Positions 17,798 to 27,165 of a DNA stretch of 64,000 bases are shown here, one piece after another. The position numbers and the translations under genes are program-made. The notes beneath the pieces are model-generated. The model was not told the DNA's origin. It saw only the letters and a list, made by a program, of their open reading frames with translations, and searched no databases. Position 1 is the first letter of the stretch. Every line of letters starts with the position of its first letter. The DNA comes from BQJU01 sp964015035 (GTDB lineage Bacteria; Bacteroidota; Bacteroidia; Chitinophagales; Saprospiraceae): contig CAXHCA010000005.1 in NCBI GenBank assembly GCA_964015035.1, positions 31,575-95,574 of the forward strand, in the 5' to 3' direction.

Positions 17798-17991
17798 GTG
17801 CATGTTTGGAGGTAGTCCCTGAAGTATATTCGGGCAAGCTATTCCGTCCCGGTAAAACCGGGATTTTGGAGCCTCTTTTCGACTATTTTTTCGTCCATCT
17901 CGGCTGAGCCGAGACGGGCTCAAAAATGAGCCTTGCGAGAACCCAATATCTGCAATTTTCGCTGCTGAAGCGCCACCTCCAAACATGCACT
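17798..17991 (+). repeat. Dispersed palindromic element, copy A (long subtype)
   Basis: Terminal inverted repeats AGTGCATGTTTGGAGGT (17798-17814) and its complement (17975-17991) match over 17 bases. Inside are a CCCGGTAAAACCGGG hairpin and the perfect palindrome TCTCGGCTGAGCCGAGA. This copy has an extra stretch of about 24 bases after the left repeat (17817-17842) shared only with copy F. The right end supplies part of the TAG stop codon of the minus-strand gene that ends at 17990. It lies between convergent genes. No transposase is encoded. Confidence 0.85.
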
Positions 17992-19450
17992 AAACAACTT
18001 TACTCCGATCCAGGGCATCGATTTTTTCCAGAATCCAGTTTTTATCTGCCAGGGCCTGGCATTCATGCACTTTGTTGCGGACTTTTTCAATGGCTTGCTG
18101 GTTGTATGGATCGATATTAGCCAGTTTACGGATGAAACGCAGCACGTTGAGGTACTGCCGCCGGACATCTTTTGAGATTAACCGGTTGCGCTGCAGGTAG
18201 ATGCGAAAGCTATCCACCAGAGAATCAAGGGCAAGGTATTCAGCCTGCTCGTAGTAGGTCTTGAGCAACATCAGTTTGCTGCCTAGCGCGTAGACTACAT
18301 CGTCGTATTCGACTTCTCGGAGTTGCGCAATCACTTCAGGATACTTTTTTTGATGAAAATACACCTTGGCCAGGTTGTACGTCAGCGCATTTTCACGGTT
18401 ATCATCCGGCAGGTAATCCGTATTGGTTTTAATGAAATGTTCCACCCAGTCGAAAGCCTTGACATAGAGCGCCACGGTGATGATGTTTTTGTAGTCCTGG
18501 CTGTCTAGCTTGCCATTCGCAGTGAGAATTTCTTCCTTAATCAGGGTTTGAAATAGTTGAAACAATTCCACAAGGTATTCCGAATGCCCTTTATTGATTC
18601 GGGAGTCAATACAGTAATTTTTCAGGTAGATATAAAGCGTGTTAAGCTCTTCTTTCGAAAAATGTTGTTGCTGTGCTTTTAGGTAGTCTCGCAGATTGTG
18701 GAAATGGCTTTCGTCCTCTTCATCACGCAACATCTTTAATACGAGCAGGTAGGCTTGTAAAGGCGGTTCTTGAATGTATTTAGAGCCTTCAAGGAAATGG
18801 ATGAACCCAGGGATAGTCCGGATCTCTGTTTCAATGGGTAAGAACTTCCGGTATCCCAAAATGTCGCAGAGATATTTTAGCTTTTGCAAAAAGTAAAAAC
18901 AATCCAGGTGAAAATCTGCTTGTTCCAGCTCGCCAAAATTAGATAATTTTTTACCTGATGCCTCCAGCGTGCGGTGGGTCAGGTCAGATACGGCATAGTT
19001 GAAAAAATGATAATCGGTATCCTTCAGGGCCGATGTATCCGACAGGGCATTTTTTACCTTTTGGGCAGTGCTGTGAAAATATTTATCTAGTTTTCGTTCT
19101 TTGAGAATATGTAATTGCTCCAAACCGGGAAGAAAAACTTGTTTTTTACTGCGTTGAAGTTGGAGAAAATTCATACCGTGCTGGGTTAGCTCAGAGCATA
19201 TACGGCGCAGGTAGTTGTCGTCGTAAGGCTGATTTTTTTTAAGTTTTTTCCATGCTTCCCGCTTGCTCAATACCTTTTTAGGTGGCTCATTTTCGGGCTC
19301 AGTATGCAAATATACTGTTTCAACCAGGTCAAACAGATCAATGAGTTCCGCGTTTTCGTTAAAATAGGGGGAATTCAGGTATTTTCGAAAGTGCTTTCGT
19401 TCTAGTCGGGAACAGGTATCCAGTAGGGTAATCAGTTTTTTGCTTGGCAT
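17990..19450 (-). CDS. Conserved helical hypothetical protein
   Basis: A 486-residue, almost wholly alpha-helical protein with many Lys, Glu, Leu and aromatic residues and no signal peptide or membrane segment. The N-terminus (LLDTCSRLERKHFRKYLNSPYFN) recalls a type of Bacteroidota hypothetical in which a short 'kelly fixed' helix motif precedes TPR-like repeats; repeat-like pairs such as YNLAKVYFHQKKYPEVIAQL (about 365-385) support a TPR or HAT-like solenoid. I recognise no enzymatic motif. It is monocistronic and converges on the Tsp protease. Its TAG stop overlaps the terminal base pairs of a dispersed palindromic element, so the natural C-terminus may have been altered by insertion. Function unknown. 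Confidence 0.75.
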   Translation of the reverse strand: MPSKKLITLLDTCSRLERKHFRKYLNSPYFNENAELIDLFDLVETVYLHTEPENEPPKKVLSKREAWKKLKKNQPYDDNYLRRICSELTQHGMNFLQLQRSKKQVFLPGLEQLHILKERKLDKYFHSTAQKVKNALSDTSALKDTDYHFFNYAVSDLTHRTLEASGKKLSNFGELEQADFHLDCFYFLQKLKYLCDILGYRKFLPIETEIRTIPGFIHFLEGSKYIQEPPLQAYLLVLKMLRDEEDESHFHNLRDYLKAQQQHFSKEELNTLYIYLKNYCIDSRINKGHSEYLVELFQLFQTLIKEEILTANGKLDSQDYKNIITVALYVKAFDWVEHFIKTNTDYLPDDNRENALTYNLAKVYFHQKKYPEVIAQLREVEYDDVVYALGSKLMLLKTYYEQAEYLALDSLVDSFRIYLQRNRLISKDVRRQYLNVLRFIRKLANIDPYNQQAIEKVRNKVHECQALADKNWILEKIDALDRSKVV

Positions 19451-19628
19451 GACTCACTAGTTGCAATTAGATTAAAAACAAAGTAATTTTACAATGGAAT
19501 TTAAAATGTTGAAATTCAATATTTTATCCAAAATGGGTTTTATTGTTTTTCCGACAATTTACAAAAAATGTATTTGACCAAATGCCTCTATCGTTGGATT
19601 TTTGTAATGTCTTAAACCATTTCGCGTC

Positions 19629-21167
19629 ATGAAAAATAGCTGCATTTTTACGCTGGTCAGTTTCTTTTGTTGTATTGCGGGTCCTCAGTTTGTGTTCGCA
19701 CAGTGCATAGACGAAGACCAGATCGACCTGAGTGCGCCCTGTACTGCCGATCCCGATCCAGTATGTGGATGCGATGGTCAGACCTACATCAATGCCTGTC
19801 AGGCCAAAAATTGGTATGGTGTTACGGAATGGACACAGGGGCCTTGTGTTACCAATGAATGTGAGGCCGATTTTATTTTTGCCTACTTGCTGAACCAGGA
19901 AGTTTTGTTTTACAATAATTCTGTCAATTACACCAATCACGAATGGCATATTGAGGGGCAAACGCTCTATTCTGATGCGGATGGGGTGCTGCATTATACT
20001 TTTTCCAATACGGCTCCCTCCCTGGTTTGTCTCACGATTTTCAATGATGAGGGGTGTGAGGATACGGAATGTATTTTTGTTTACCCCAATGCACCAGAAG
20101 AGATGTGTAACATCAGCGACTGTGTGTGGCCGGGTGATGCCAATGGCAACTGGCACCCCAATAATTACGATTTGCTCAATATTGGGTTGGCATTCAACTC
20201 GACGGGGCCAGCACGGCCTTTTTTCCCAAACCCGGATGATCATATTGCCTGGGCGCCTAACTATTCCGATGCCTGGGGGGATGATGTGAGTGGTATCGAT
20301 TTTAAGCACTTTGATTGTGATGGCAATGGTTTGGTGAACGAAGAAGATATTGAAGCCATTTACCACAACTACGATGCGGAAGTCAATACCGCTACTAACC
20401 CGGAAGAGGACGCTCCGCTACTTTGGCTGGATTTTGCCGATGATTTAATCAATATCGACCTGAACAGCCCGGCAGAAATCGAAATTACGGCCACTTTACG
20501 GATCGGCAATGCCGCTAATCCGGTGTCCAACCTCCACGGGTTGGCCTTTACGATTGGGTTCCCTGATACTCTGGTCTATCCCGGGACAACCACGTTCAAT
20601 TATATTGGTACATCCTTTTTCGGTTACAATTACGATGTGTTGACCGTTAGCCGCGAAGTTTCCGATTTTTTTCCTGGCCGCTTTGATGCTGCCCTGAGCC
20701 GTAAATCCGGGCAAGGCATTAATGGTAGTGGCGCCTTGGCGGAAATCAATTTCATCGTTAATTCCGATATCATTGGAGGACGCGCTGTTCCGGAAACTCC
20801 GTTTGATGTGGTTCTCGACAATGTGATTATGATCAATTCGGATGGTGATACACTTTCCTATAACCTGCCGATAGAACCGGCAACCGTGATTTTTCTCAAT
20901 TCCGGTGTTTCAGATGTCGATTCGCCCGATTTACATCGAGAATTGCGGGTATTCCCCAATCCGGTCCAAGATCTGCTCACTATTGAAAGTCTCCATACTC
21001 CGCTGGAAGCTATCCGTGTATTCAATCATCTAGGTCAGTCCGTTTTTCAGCAAATCGATCCAGCCCTAACCACTCATATTCGTACGGAAGGCTGGGGGGC
21101 TGGCGTTTACCTGCTGGAAGCCATCAGTAACGGTAGGCGGGTGACCAAGAAGGTGATGGTGGAATAA
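19629..21167 (+). CDS. T9SS-secreted protein with Kazal and dockerin-like repeats
   Basis: A 512-residue secreted protein. A signal peptide (about 1-24) precedes a Kazal-type module (about 30-76) with Cys-rich PVCGCDGQTYINAC and WTQGPC, the fold of serine-protease inhibitors. A beta-rich PKD-like stretch follows, then a dockerin-like block (about 165-250) with WPGDANGNW, NNYDLLNIG and CDGNGLVNEEDIEAI, in which Asp/Asn positions fit calcium-binding loops. A cohesin-like beta region follows (about 280-420). The C-terminus (about 435-512; FPNPVQDLLTIES, GVYLLE, KVMVE) is a type IX secretion sorting domain, so the protein is exported through T9SS to the cell surface or medium. It is flanked by non-coding DNA on both sides. 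Confidence 0.85.
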   Translation: MKNSCIFTLVSFFCCIAGPQFVFAQCIDEDQIDLSAPCTADPDPVCGCDGQTYINACQAKNWYGVTEWTQGPCVTNECEADFIFAYLLNQEVLFYNNSVNYTNHEWHIEGQTLYSDADGVLHYTFSNTAPSLVCLTIFNDEGCEDTECIFVYPNAPEEMCNISDCVWPGDANGNWHPNNYDLLNIGLAFNSTGPARPFFPNPDDHIAWAPNYSDAWGDDVSGIDFKHFDCDGNGLVNEEDIEAIYHNYDAEVNTATNPEEDAPLLWLDFADDLINIDLNSPAEIEITATLRIGNAANPVSNLHGLAFTIGFPDTLVYPGTTTFNYIGTSFFGYNYDVLTVSREVSDFFPGRFDAALSRKSGQGINGSGALAEINFIVNSDIIGGRAVPETPFDVVLDNVIMINSDGDTLSYNLPIEPATVIFLNSGVSDVDSPDLHRELRVFPNPVQDLLTIESLHTPLEAIRVFNHLGQSVFQQIDPALTTHIRTEGWGAGVYLLEAISNGRRVTKKVMVE

Positions 21168-21555
21168 ATTATAGATTTGGAGCCCGGAATTTTGGCCTGT
21201 ATTGAGCTGCCGCACCGCTGGGGCGGAAATACACATCGATATTATTGGCTACAGAGATGGCATTCCGGCTGGAACGCGATAGGGATTTGGAATGGCTGTG
21301 CTGCAACTTCGGCCTGATCCTCTGTTTACTTATTCTTCTCTGACCCCTAGCGGATGACTCTGGCCAGTGGGGCGTCAACCGCATTGCGCTGCGTAGCAGC
21401 GACACCAGACCAGATCATTCATGGAAATCTACATAAAGTCATCATTTGTAGACATAGACAATAGCTCATTTGAGAAAGGAGGAGTAATTTTGTGCAGGGG
21501 TTAGATTTGAGTTGAGGCTGGGGAGGCGGCGAGCGTTTGTGTTTGGGAGCAGATC
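21168..21555. other. Intergenic region with GC-rich imperfect palindromes
   Basis: No convincing gene. Bases 21190-21290 contain GC-rich imperfect palindromes, for example GCATTCCGGCTGGAACGC, nearly its own reverse complement, and a GACCCC/GGGGCGTC pair near 21340-21390. These look like decayed intergenic repeat DNA. Open frames here have atypical composition and no family character. Confidence 0.45.
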
Positions 21556-21677
21556 GCGTAAGTGGGCTGGAGGACCACCTGTAAAGGTGGGTGTCGGCTT
21601 GGCCGATACGGAGCGCAGCGAACTCAGGAAGCACGCGGCCCCGACGGAGCCATAGCGGAGAAGGGGATACGCCCAAA
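21556..21677 (-). repeat. GC-rich intergenic element, copy 1
   Basis: A 122-base unit bounded by GCGTAAGTGGGCTGGAGG and GGGGATACGCCCAAA. It has the stem CCACCTGTAAAGGTGG and the near-palindrome GTCGGCTTGGCCGATAC, and it aligns along most of its length with the element at 39687-39789. It contains about 20 extra GC-rich bases (near 21642-21662). Read on the minus strand it begins TTTGGGCGTATCCCC. It overlaps an in-frame upstream extension of the next lipoprotein gene, which is therefore judged not coding. Confidence 0.7.
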
Positions 21678-21758
21678 TTTAACAGACTCCTAATGGGATT
21701 CTACACATTTTGGTTGCCGTATTTCTTACCTTTAGTCCCGAATCAAAGAGCTTACATC

Positions 21759-22190
21759 ATGATGCTACACACCTATCGATTTTATGCAGTGCTTGGCTTA
21801 TTGCTGGGCCTTGGGGTTGCGTGCAGTTCGACGCAATACACACTAGATACCTTGCCGGAACGGCAACTTTACTTTGGGAGTGGAGGTGGATTTGCGGGAA
21901 CGACTACCGAATATATGCTGCTGGACAATGGGCAGTTGTTTCGGAATGATCCCAAGGGGTATACCCCGCTAGAACCCGCCAAGGCCGGGGAGGCACGTCG
22001 GGCATTTAAGCAGTTTTACAAGATGAAACTAGATACCCTGAGCTACAATGAACCGGGTAACCTGTATTACTTTATCCGGATGAAGGATGAGGGGGCAACC
22101 TACGAAATCACCTGGGGGAGCAACAAGGATTTACCCAATGACAATATTGAGACTTACTACCAGAGGCTAAATCAGATTATCAATCCGTAG
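21759..22190 (+). CDS. Small lipoprotein, conserved hypothetical
   Basis: A 143-residue protein with a lipoprotein signal peptide: a hydrophobic core (about 9-20) and VACSS lipobox. The mature 120 residues form a small beta-rich domain with GFAGTTTEYMLLDNGQLFR, GEARRAFKQFYKM and YYFIRMKDEGATYEITW, all of which read like a Bacteroidota-only family. No enzyme motif is visible. A start at 21591 would extend the frame through a repeat element and is rejected; ATG codons at 21759 and 21762 are equally possible. A TACCTTTA box (21727-21734) near the -7 consensus lies 24 bases before the start. Function unknown. Confidence 0.7.
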   Translation: MMLHTYRFYAVLGLLLGLGVACSSTQYTLDTLPERQLYFGSGGGFAGTTTEYMLLDNGQLFRNDPKGYTPLEPAKAGEARRAFKQFYKMKLDTLSYNEPGNLYYFIRMKDEGATYEITWGSNKDLPNDNIETYYQRLNQIINP

Positions 22191-22223
22191 TACCGATAAG
22201 TATACTTCAAAAATTCATCATCT

Positions 22224-25200
22224 ATGAAAAACAGTTATGTCCTTATGATTATAGTGGGTTTGTTGTTTTGCCTCAATGGGCGAGCGCAGCGAAGCAAACC
22301 GGCATTTCCCCCGAAAACGGAACCAACCCACTTTAAAGCAGAAGATTTTGTGCCCAACCCAAGGATACTCAAGGGGGTTCCAGTGGCGGCGCGGCCACTA
22401 CCGAGCACACTATCTTATCAAGGGGTAGATCTGACAACGATCCCCGGCGCGGCGGTGCCACGCATGGAAGTAGTGGCTAAAGATGACCACGGGCTACCCA
22501 TCTTTATTCGCGGTAAACTGGCGGAAAAACATCGCCAACTGCCCATTGAGGAGCAGGCTTATCTCTTTTTGGAAACGGTTAGTCATTTGACGAAAGTAAA
22601 AAATGCGCGTAGCGAATGGCAGGTAAAAGAAATGCATACCGATAATGTGGGGTTTACCCATCTTCGCATGCAGCAGGTGTACAAGGGGATACCCATTTAC
22701 GGTAGCGAGATCCAACTGCATGCCCGCAATGGGGTGGTACAAACCTTCAACGGCCGCTACTATGCCACGCCACAATTGGAAAACCTGACGCCGCAACTGG
22801 ATGAAGAAAATGCCCGGTTGTTGGTGAATGCTGATCTGGAAAACCTGACCAATGTGCGCGAGCTGAGCGATTGGGAGAAACAATTTACGGTGGACGCACA
22901 TGCTGCGCTGACCATCTATTGCGATCCAAAACAAGATGATGCACCAGTATTGGCTTGGCAAATTGAGGCCGTACCTAATTTGCTGGAACATTGGACCTAT
23001 TTTGTCAATGCCGAGACGGGAGCAATTCTCCATCAACGGAAAAACACCTGTTCCTTTAGTCCACATCATTTGTATTACCCACAAGCCGATGTCTGTGCAC
23101 CGGAGGTACATTTGGAAACCCCCAATCGGCTATCCATGGCGTCATCTTCAATGTTGCCTCCTGGCCCTACTACGGCTACGGCGTTGGATTTGAAAGGTGA
23201 AACCCGGACGATCAATGTTTATGATGATAACGGCACCTACGTGCTGCTCGACGCAGGGCGGCAGATGTTTGATGCCTCTTCTTCGATACCGGATGATATG
23301 CGCGGGGCGATTTTGACGGTGACGGCCATGGGAACGCATCCTGCCAACAATGACTTTGGGGCAGAATATATCCTTTCGGGGAATAACCAATGGAATGTAC
23401 CTGGGGCCGTGAGTGCCCATTATCATGCCGGATTGTGTTATGAATATTACCGGCAAACGCATACGCGCAATTCTATCAATGGACAGGGCGGCAACATTGT
23501 TTCCTTTATAAATGTATCTGAAACGGATGGCAATAATATGGACAATGCCTTTTGGAATGGCCAGGCGATGTTTTACGGGGAAGGCAATCAATATTTTGGC
23601 AGTCCGCTGCAAAAGTCATTGGATACGGGCGGCCATGAGATGACTCACGGGGTGGTGCAAAATACCGCCAATCTGGTGTATGAAGGCCAGTCGGGCGCGC
23701 TGAATGAAAGTTTTGCCGATGTTTTTGGCGTGCTGATTGATCCGGTCAACTGGCAATTGGGCGAGGATATTGTGAATAATTCTTTTTACCCCTCCGGCGC
23801 CTTGCGTGATATGTCGAACCCGAATCAGGGAGGCACTGGCCTGAGTTCGCCCGGTTGGCAGCCAGCCCACATGAATGAGTACCAAAACTTACCCAATACC
23901 CAACAGGGTGATAATGGTGGGGTGCACATTAATAGTGGAATTCCCAATCATGCCTTTTATCTGTATGCGAATAGTGTGGGGTTGGCCAAAGCGGGTGCGA
24001 CTTATTATCGGGCGTTGAGTGAATATTTGACCTTCAATTCTCAATTTATCGATGCGCGGTTAGCAGTGGTTCAGGCAGCAACGGACCTGTATGGCGGTAA
24101 TTCTTCAGAAGTAAATGCGGCCAAATCGGCTTTTGATCAGGTGGGAATTAATAATGGGTCGGGCACGAGTGGTCCTACCGATTTAGAAATCAATCCTGGT
24201 TCTGATTTTATTCTGGCAACAGATGCCAACCTGGATGGCCTCTACCTCTATGATTTTAATGCGGTTCCACAAATTTCTACTAGTTCCATTATTAGTCGGC
24301 CCAGTGTGTCGGATGATGGCTCTCTGATTGTTTTTGTGGCTGATGATAATACCTTGCGGTATATGGAGTATAATCCAGGAGTGGGGGGCTATGAGGAGTT
24401 TTATTTGGAAAATAATCCGCAAACCATCTGGCGGAATGCCGCCATTTCTAAAGATGGTAGCAAACTAGCTGCCCTGACCACAGATAACGACAATTTCATT
24501 TTCATTTTTGATTTTAATACCGGGCAGGGACTCACCTTTGAGTTGTACAATCCGACCTCCGCACAAGGGGTCTCTACCGGTGATGTACAATATGCCGATT
24601 TCATCGAATGGGATTATTCCGGCGAGCGTATCCTTTATGATGCTTATAATGTCTTGGAATCCGATTTTGGCAATACCAGTGATTACTGGGACATCGGAAT
24701 GTTACGGGTTTGGGATAATGGCGCTAACGATTTTGATGACGGTTTTATCTTCAAAATTTTTAATGGCCTGCCCGATAATACTAGTGTAGGAAACCCCACT
24801 TTTGCCAAAAACAGTCCGTTGGTCGTTGCGCTGGATTTTATCGGTGATGCACAGAGTTTTTCAGATTTTACCATTCTAGGGGTAGATTTATTGGCTGGTG
24901 ATGTAGGGGAAATTTACCAAATGGACAATTTGGGGTATCCCAATTATTCGGTCAACGATCAGCAGTTGATTTTTGATGTTGAGAATTTTAGCAATGGCAA
25001 TAATCTGGAGTTCATTAACCTGAATGCGGATAAGATTACCTCCAATGGTAGTCCACAGGTCATTTTGCAAGGAGGTAAATGGGGCGTATGGTTTGCCACT
25101 GGCGAGCGTGAACTGGTGGGGACAAAAGATCCATCTGGATTGAATGAGCAAATGTTGGTGATGCCCAACCCGGTGAAAGATGCCGCGACTTTACGCTTTA

Positions 25201-25394
25201 TTGCTGAACAAAATGGCCTAGCTCAGATTGAAGTTTTTGACCTGCTGGGACAACATTTGCAGCAACAACAGGAGGTGGTGGTGCCTGGTGAAAATCAGCT
25301 TGAATTGAACTTGATGAATTTACCTGCGGGTACTTACTGGGTGCGCTTGAGTATGAATGGCGCAACGGGAACGGTGAGTGTGGTGAAGGAGTAG
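22224..25394 (+). CDS. T9SS-secreted M4 (thermolysin-like) metallopeptidase
   Basis: A 1056-residue secreted zinc peptidase. Layout: signal peptide (1-22), FTP and PepSY-like propeptide (about 95-260), M4 catalytic domain (about 320-650) with the zinc helix GGHEMTHGVV (His471, Glu472, His475) and GALNESFADVFG carrying the third ligand, and VHINSGIPNHAFY with the later active-site His. A beta-propeller-like region (about 665-960) holds repeated FD.N...Y.D blocks. A C-terminal T9SS sorting domain follows (from VMPNPVKDAATLRF, about 975-1056). It should digest proteins outside the cell after removal of the propeptide. It starts 33 bases after the lipoprotein gene. Confidence 0.92.
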   Translation: MKNSYVLMIIVGLLFCLNGRAQRSKPAFPPKTEPTHFKAEDFVPNPRILKGVPVAARPLPSTLSYQGVDLTTIPGAAVPRMEVVAKDDHGLPIFIRGKLAEKHRQLPIEEQAYLFLETVSHLTKVKNARSEWQVKEMHTDNVGFTHLRMQQVYKGIPIYGSEIQLHARNGVVQTFNGRYYATPQLENLTPQLDEENARLLVNADLENLTNVRELSDWEKQFTVDAHAALTIYCDPKQDDAPVLAWQIEAVPNLLEHWTYFVNAETGAILHQRKNTCSFSPHHLYYPQADVCAPEVHLETPNRLSMASSSMLPPGPTTATALDLKGETRTINVYDDNGTYVLLDAGRQMFDASSSIPDDMRGAILTVTAMGTHPANNDFGAEYILSGNNQWNVPGAVSAHYHAGLCYEYYRQTHTRNSINGQGGNIVSFINVSETDGNNMDNAFWNGQAMFYGEGNQYFGSPLQKSLDTGGHEMTHGVVQNTANLVYEGQSGALNESFADVFGVLIDPVNWQLGEDIVNNSFYPSGALRDMSNPNQGGTGLSSPGWQPAHMNEYQNLPNTQQGDNGGVHINSGIPNHAFYLYANSVGLAKAGATYYRALSEYLTFNSQFIDARLAVVQAATDLYGGNSSEVNAAKSAFDQVGINNGSGTSGPTDLEINPGSDFILATDANLDGLYLYDFNAVPQISTSSIISRPSVSDDGSLIVFVADDNTLRYMEYNPGVGGYEEFYLENNPQTIWRNAAISKDGSKLAALTTDNDNFIFIFDFNTGQGLTFELYNPTSAQGVSTGDVQYADFIEWDYSGERILYDAYNVLESDFGNTSDYWDIGMLRVWDNGANDFDDGFIFKIFNGLPDNTSVGNPTFAKNSPLVVALDFIGDAQSFSDFTILGVDLLAGDVGEIYQMDNLGYPNYSVNDQQLIFDVENFSNGNNLEFINLNADKITSNGSPQVILQGGKWGVWFATGERELVGTKDPSGLNEQMLVMPNPVKDAATLRFIAEQNGLAQIEVFDLLGQHLQQQQEVVVPGENQLELNLMNLPAGTYWVRLSMNGATGTVSVVKE

Positions 25395-25459
25395 AGAGGC
25401 GGCATGCCGAGCAACCTTAGGTGTATGAAAAGGAATCGCCTATCTGGCGGTTTTATTTG

Positions 25460-25631
25460 AGTGCATGTTTGGAGGTAGTCAATCAGTCCCGGTAAAACCG
25501 GGATTTTGATACCTCTTTTTGGCTGTTTTTTCGTCCGTCTCGGCTGAGCCGAGATGCACTCAAAAATGAGCCTTGCGAGAACCCAAAATCTGCAATTTTC
25601 GCGGCTAAAGCACCACCTCCAAACAAGCACT
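25460..25631 (+). repeat. Dispersed palindromic element, copy B (short subtype)
   Basis: Terminal repeats AGTGCATGTTTGGAGGT (25460-25476) and ACCTCCAAACAAGCACT (25615-25631) differ at one position. The internal hairpins are CCCGGTAAAACCGGG and TCTCGGCTGAGCCGAGA, and a left-half deletion relative to copy A removes about 24 bases. The right half, GAGATGCACTCAAAAATGAG onwards, is nearly identical to copies A, E and F. It lies downstream of the M4 peptidase gene and upstream of the next plus-strand gene. Confidence 0.85.
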
Positions 25632-25858
25632 TACAATCCGGGGCACTGGCATCAAGGATTCGGAGGACGAATAGGAATATACTCCGGAGTGCGGCCTACT
25701 TGATGTTTTTATCCATTAAACTCCCGCCAAAAATCCAGTAAAATCAGTCTCTCTGGCTTTTTTTTAAAAAAAATCTCAAAAAAAGTGATTTTTCATGATG
25801 ACCTTTTTGATTTCCTGCGATACAGGGGTAAATAATCAAAAATAAAAAACCATAGATC

Positions 25859-27022
25859 ATGAAAATCACGAAGCTTATTTCTTACAGCGTTTTGGTTGTA
25901 GTTATTGCCGCTTATGCCGCCTTTAGTACTGAAGAATATGGAATGGAGGATGGGTACTACGCCGAAGATGGTTATTATGAGGAATACGGCAATGACGGAT
26001 ATGCAGCAGAAAATTACAATAATGAACAAGGCAGTGCCTATCAAGAGCAAAACAGCTACCAGGCTCAGCCGGTAGCCAATAGAACCTCCCGCAGTAATGG
26101 TGGTGGCCGTGTGGTTGAGCATGCCATTAAAGATCCTAAAACCGGAATGGTTTCTTGTACGTTACCATTGCCTTCCAATTGGAAAGTAGGCTCCAATGGC
26201 ATCAGCAGTCCTAACGGTTCGGTGGTGAGAGATCAGAAGGGAGCGATGTATACAGAGCAGATGCGCCGGGTAAATTCCATTGATCAGATCATTCAGCAGG
26301 ATGTGATTCCCAATATTCGCCAGAATGGCGGACAGGTGTTGGGGTCTTTTGATCTGCCGGAAGTGTCGCGTCGGGATCAGCAAAACTACGCCATGTACTG
26401 GCAAGCTATGCCTGCGCAAAATATTCATCAGGCGAAAGCTATTGAAGCAAAGGATGCACAGGGCAATCCCAACCTGATTGTGATCCATTTCACCCTTACT
26501 CGCTCACAGTATGGCAATATGGCTTTCTATTACGGCAATGTGATGACTTCCAATGCCGCAGCCTATGAGCAGGATAAAAAAGCTCTTTTATACGGCTTGG
26601 CCAATATGAAATTGAATCCTCAGCAGGTGGCCGTACACAACAGAAATGAGCAGCAGAAATCTCAGGCAAGTTGGAGTGCCCACAACCAGAAAATGCGCGC
26701 CAATCAGGCCAATTTTGATGCCTGGAACAAAACCCACCAGGAAACTTATAATGCCATCAACAAAGCGTCTATGGACAGCTACTGGGCCAGAAGCAATTCC
26801 TCTGACAGAATGCATGACAAAGTGGTAGACGGAATCTGGGAGCGTCAGAATGCTATTGATCCCTACAATGGCCAACAGGTAAAGGTGGATGCCGGATACA
26901 ACAATTACTATATGAACAACTACAACGAATACATTGGTACGGATGATGAATTCTACAAGCCAAATATGGATCCCAATGTAAACAACACGGAATGGAGAGC
27001 CGTCGAGGACGGTGGATATTGA
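25859..27022 (+). CDS. Secreted Tyr/Gln/Asn-rich hypothetical protein
   Basis: A 387-residue protein with a signal peptide (about 1-22). The next 60 residues are acidic and Tyr-rich (repeats of EDGYY/EYG), a low-complexity spacer. A folded region (about 80-245) follows, with PLPSNWKVGSNG and an IVIHFTL strand, of a type seen in secreted Bacteroidota proteins. The last 130 residues are rich in Asn, Gln and Trp, with the phrases YNAINKASMDSYWAR, YNNYYMNNYNEYIGTDDEFYKP and DPNVNNTEWRAVE, which recall a recurring C-terminal module of unknown function. No catalytic motif is evident. A strong terminator follows the stop. The upstream 230 bases are AT-rich with a long A/T tract, and no clear promoter is seen. 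Confidence 0.65.
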   Translation: MKITKLISYSVLVVVIAAYAAFSTEEYGMEDGYYAEDGYYEEYGNDGYAAENYNNEQGSAYQEQNSYQAQPVANRTSRSNGGGRVVEHAIKDPKTGMVSCTLPLPSNWKVGSNGISSPNGSVVRDQKGAMYTEQMRRVNSIDQIIQQDVIPNIRQNGGQVLGSFDLPEVSRRDQQNYAMYWQAMPAQNIHQAKAIEAKDAQGNPNLIVIHFTLTRSQYGNMAFYYGNVMTSNAAAYEQDKKALLYGLANMKLNPQQVAVHNRNEQQKSQASWSAHNQKMRANQANFDAWNKTHQETYNAINKASMDSYWARSNSSDRMHDKVVDGIWERQNAIDPYNGQQVKVDAGYNNYYMNNYNEYIGTDDEFYKPNMDPNVNNTEWRAVEDGGY

Positions 27023-27036
27023 TAAATGTAATTTCC

Positions 27037-27088
27037 CTCGCAAGGACGCTTAGAGGAAAGGCTTTTAGGCGTCTTTGCGAGTTTTTTT
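27037..27088 (+). terminator. Rho-independent terminator
   Basis: CTCGCAAGGACGC (27037-27049) pairs with GCGTCTTTGCGAG (27069-27081), with one G/T mismatch in 13 pairs, followed by seven T (27082-27088). It closes the Tyr-rich protein gene and separates it from the sigma/CHAT operon. Confidence 0.9.
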
Positions 27089-27165
27089 GCTCTGGTGACT
27101 TTTACCCTTTTAGCTTGAGTGCTTGGCGGCCAATTTTTGATCTTCAATTAAGCACTGAAATCGCT

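Noticed and set aside
17699..17986. Minus-strand open frame in copy A of the palindromic element (95 codons) and similar frames in the other copies
   Set aside because: It is created by the palindromic repeat and is frameshifted or missing in copies C, D and E; no family character and no start signal.
21591..21758. Upstream in-frame extension of the small lipoprotein gene
   Set aside because: It would run through a GC-rich repeat element and bury the lipoprotein signal 56 residues from the start.
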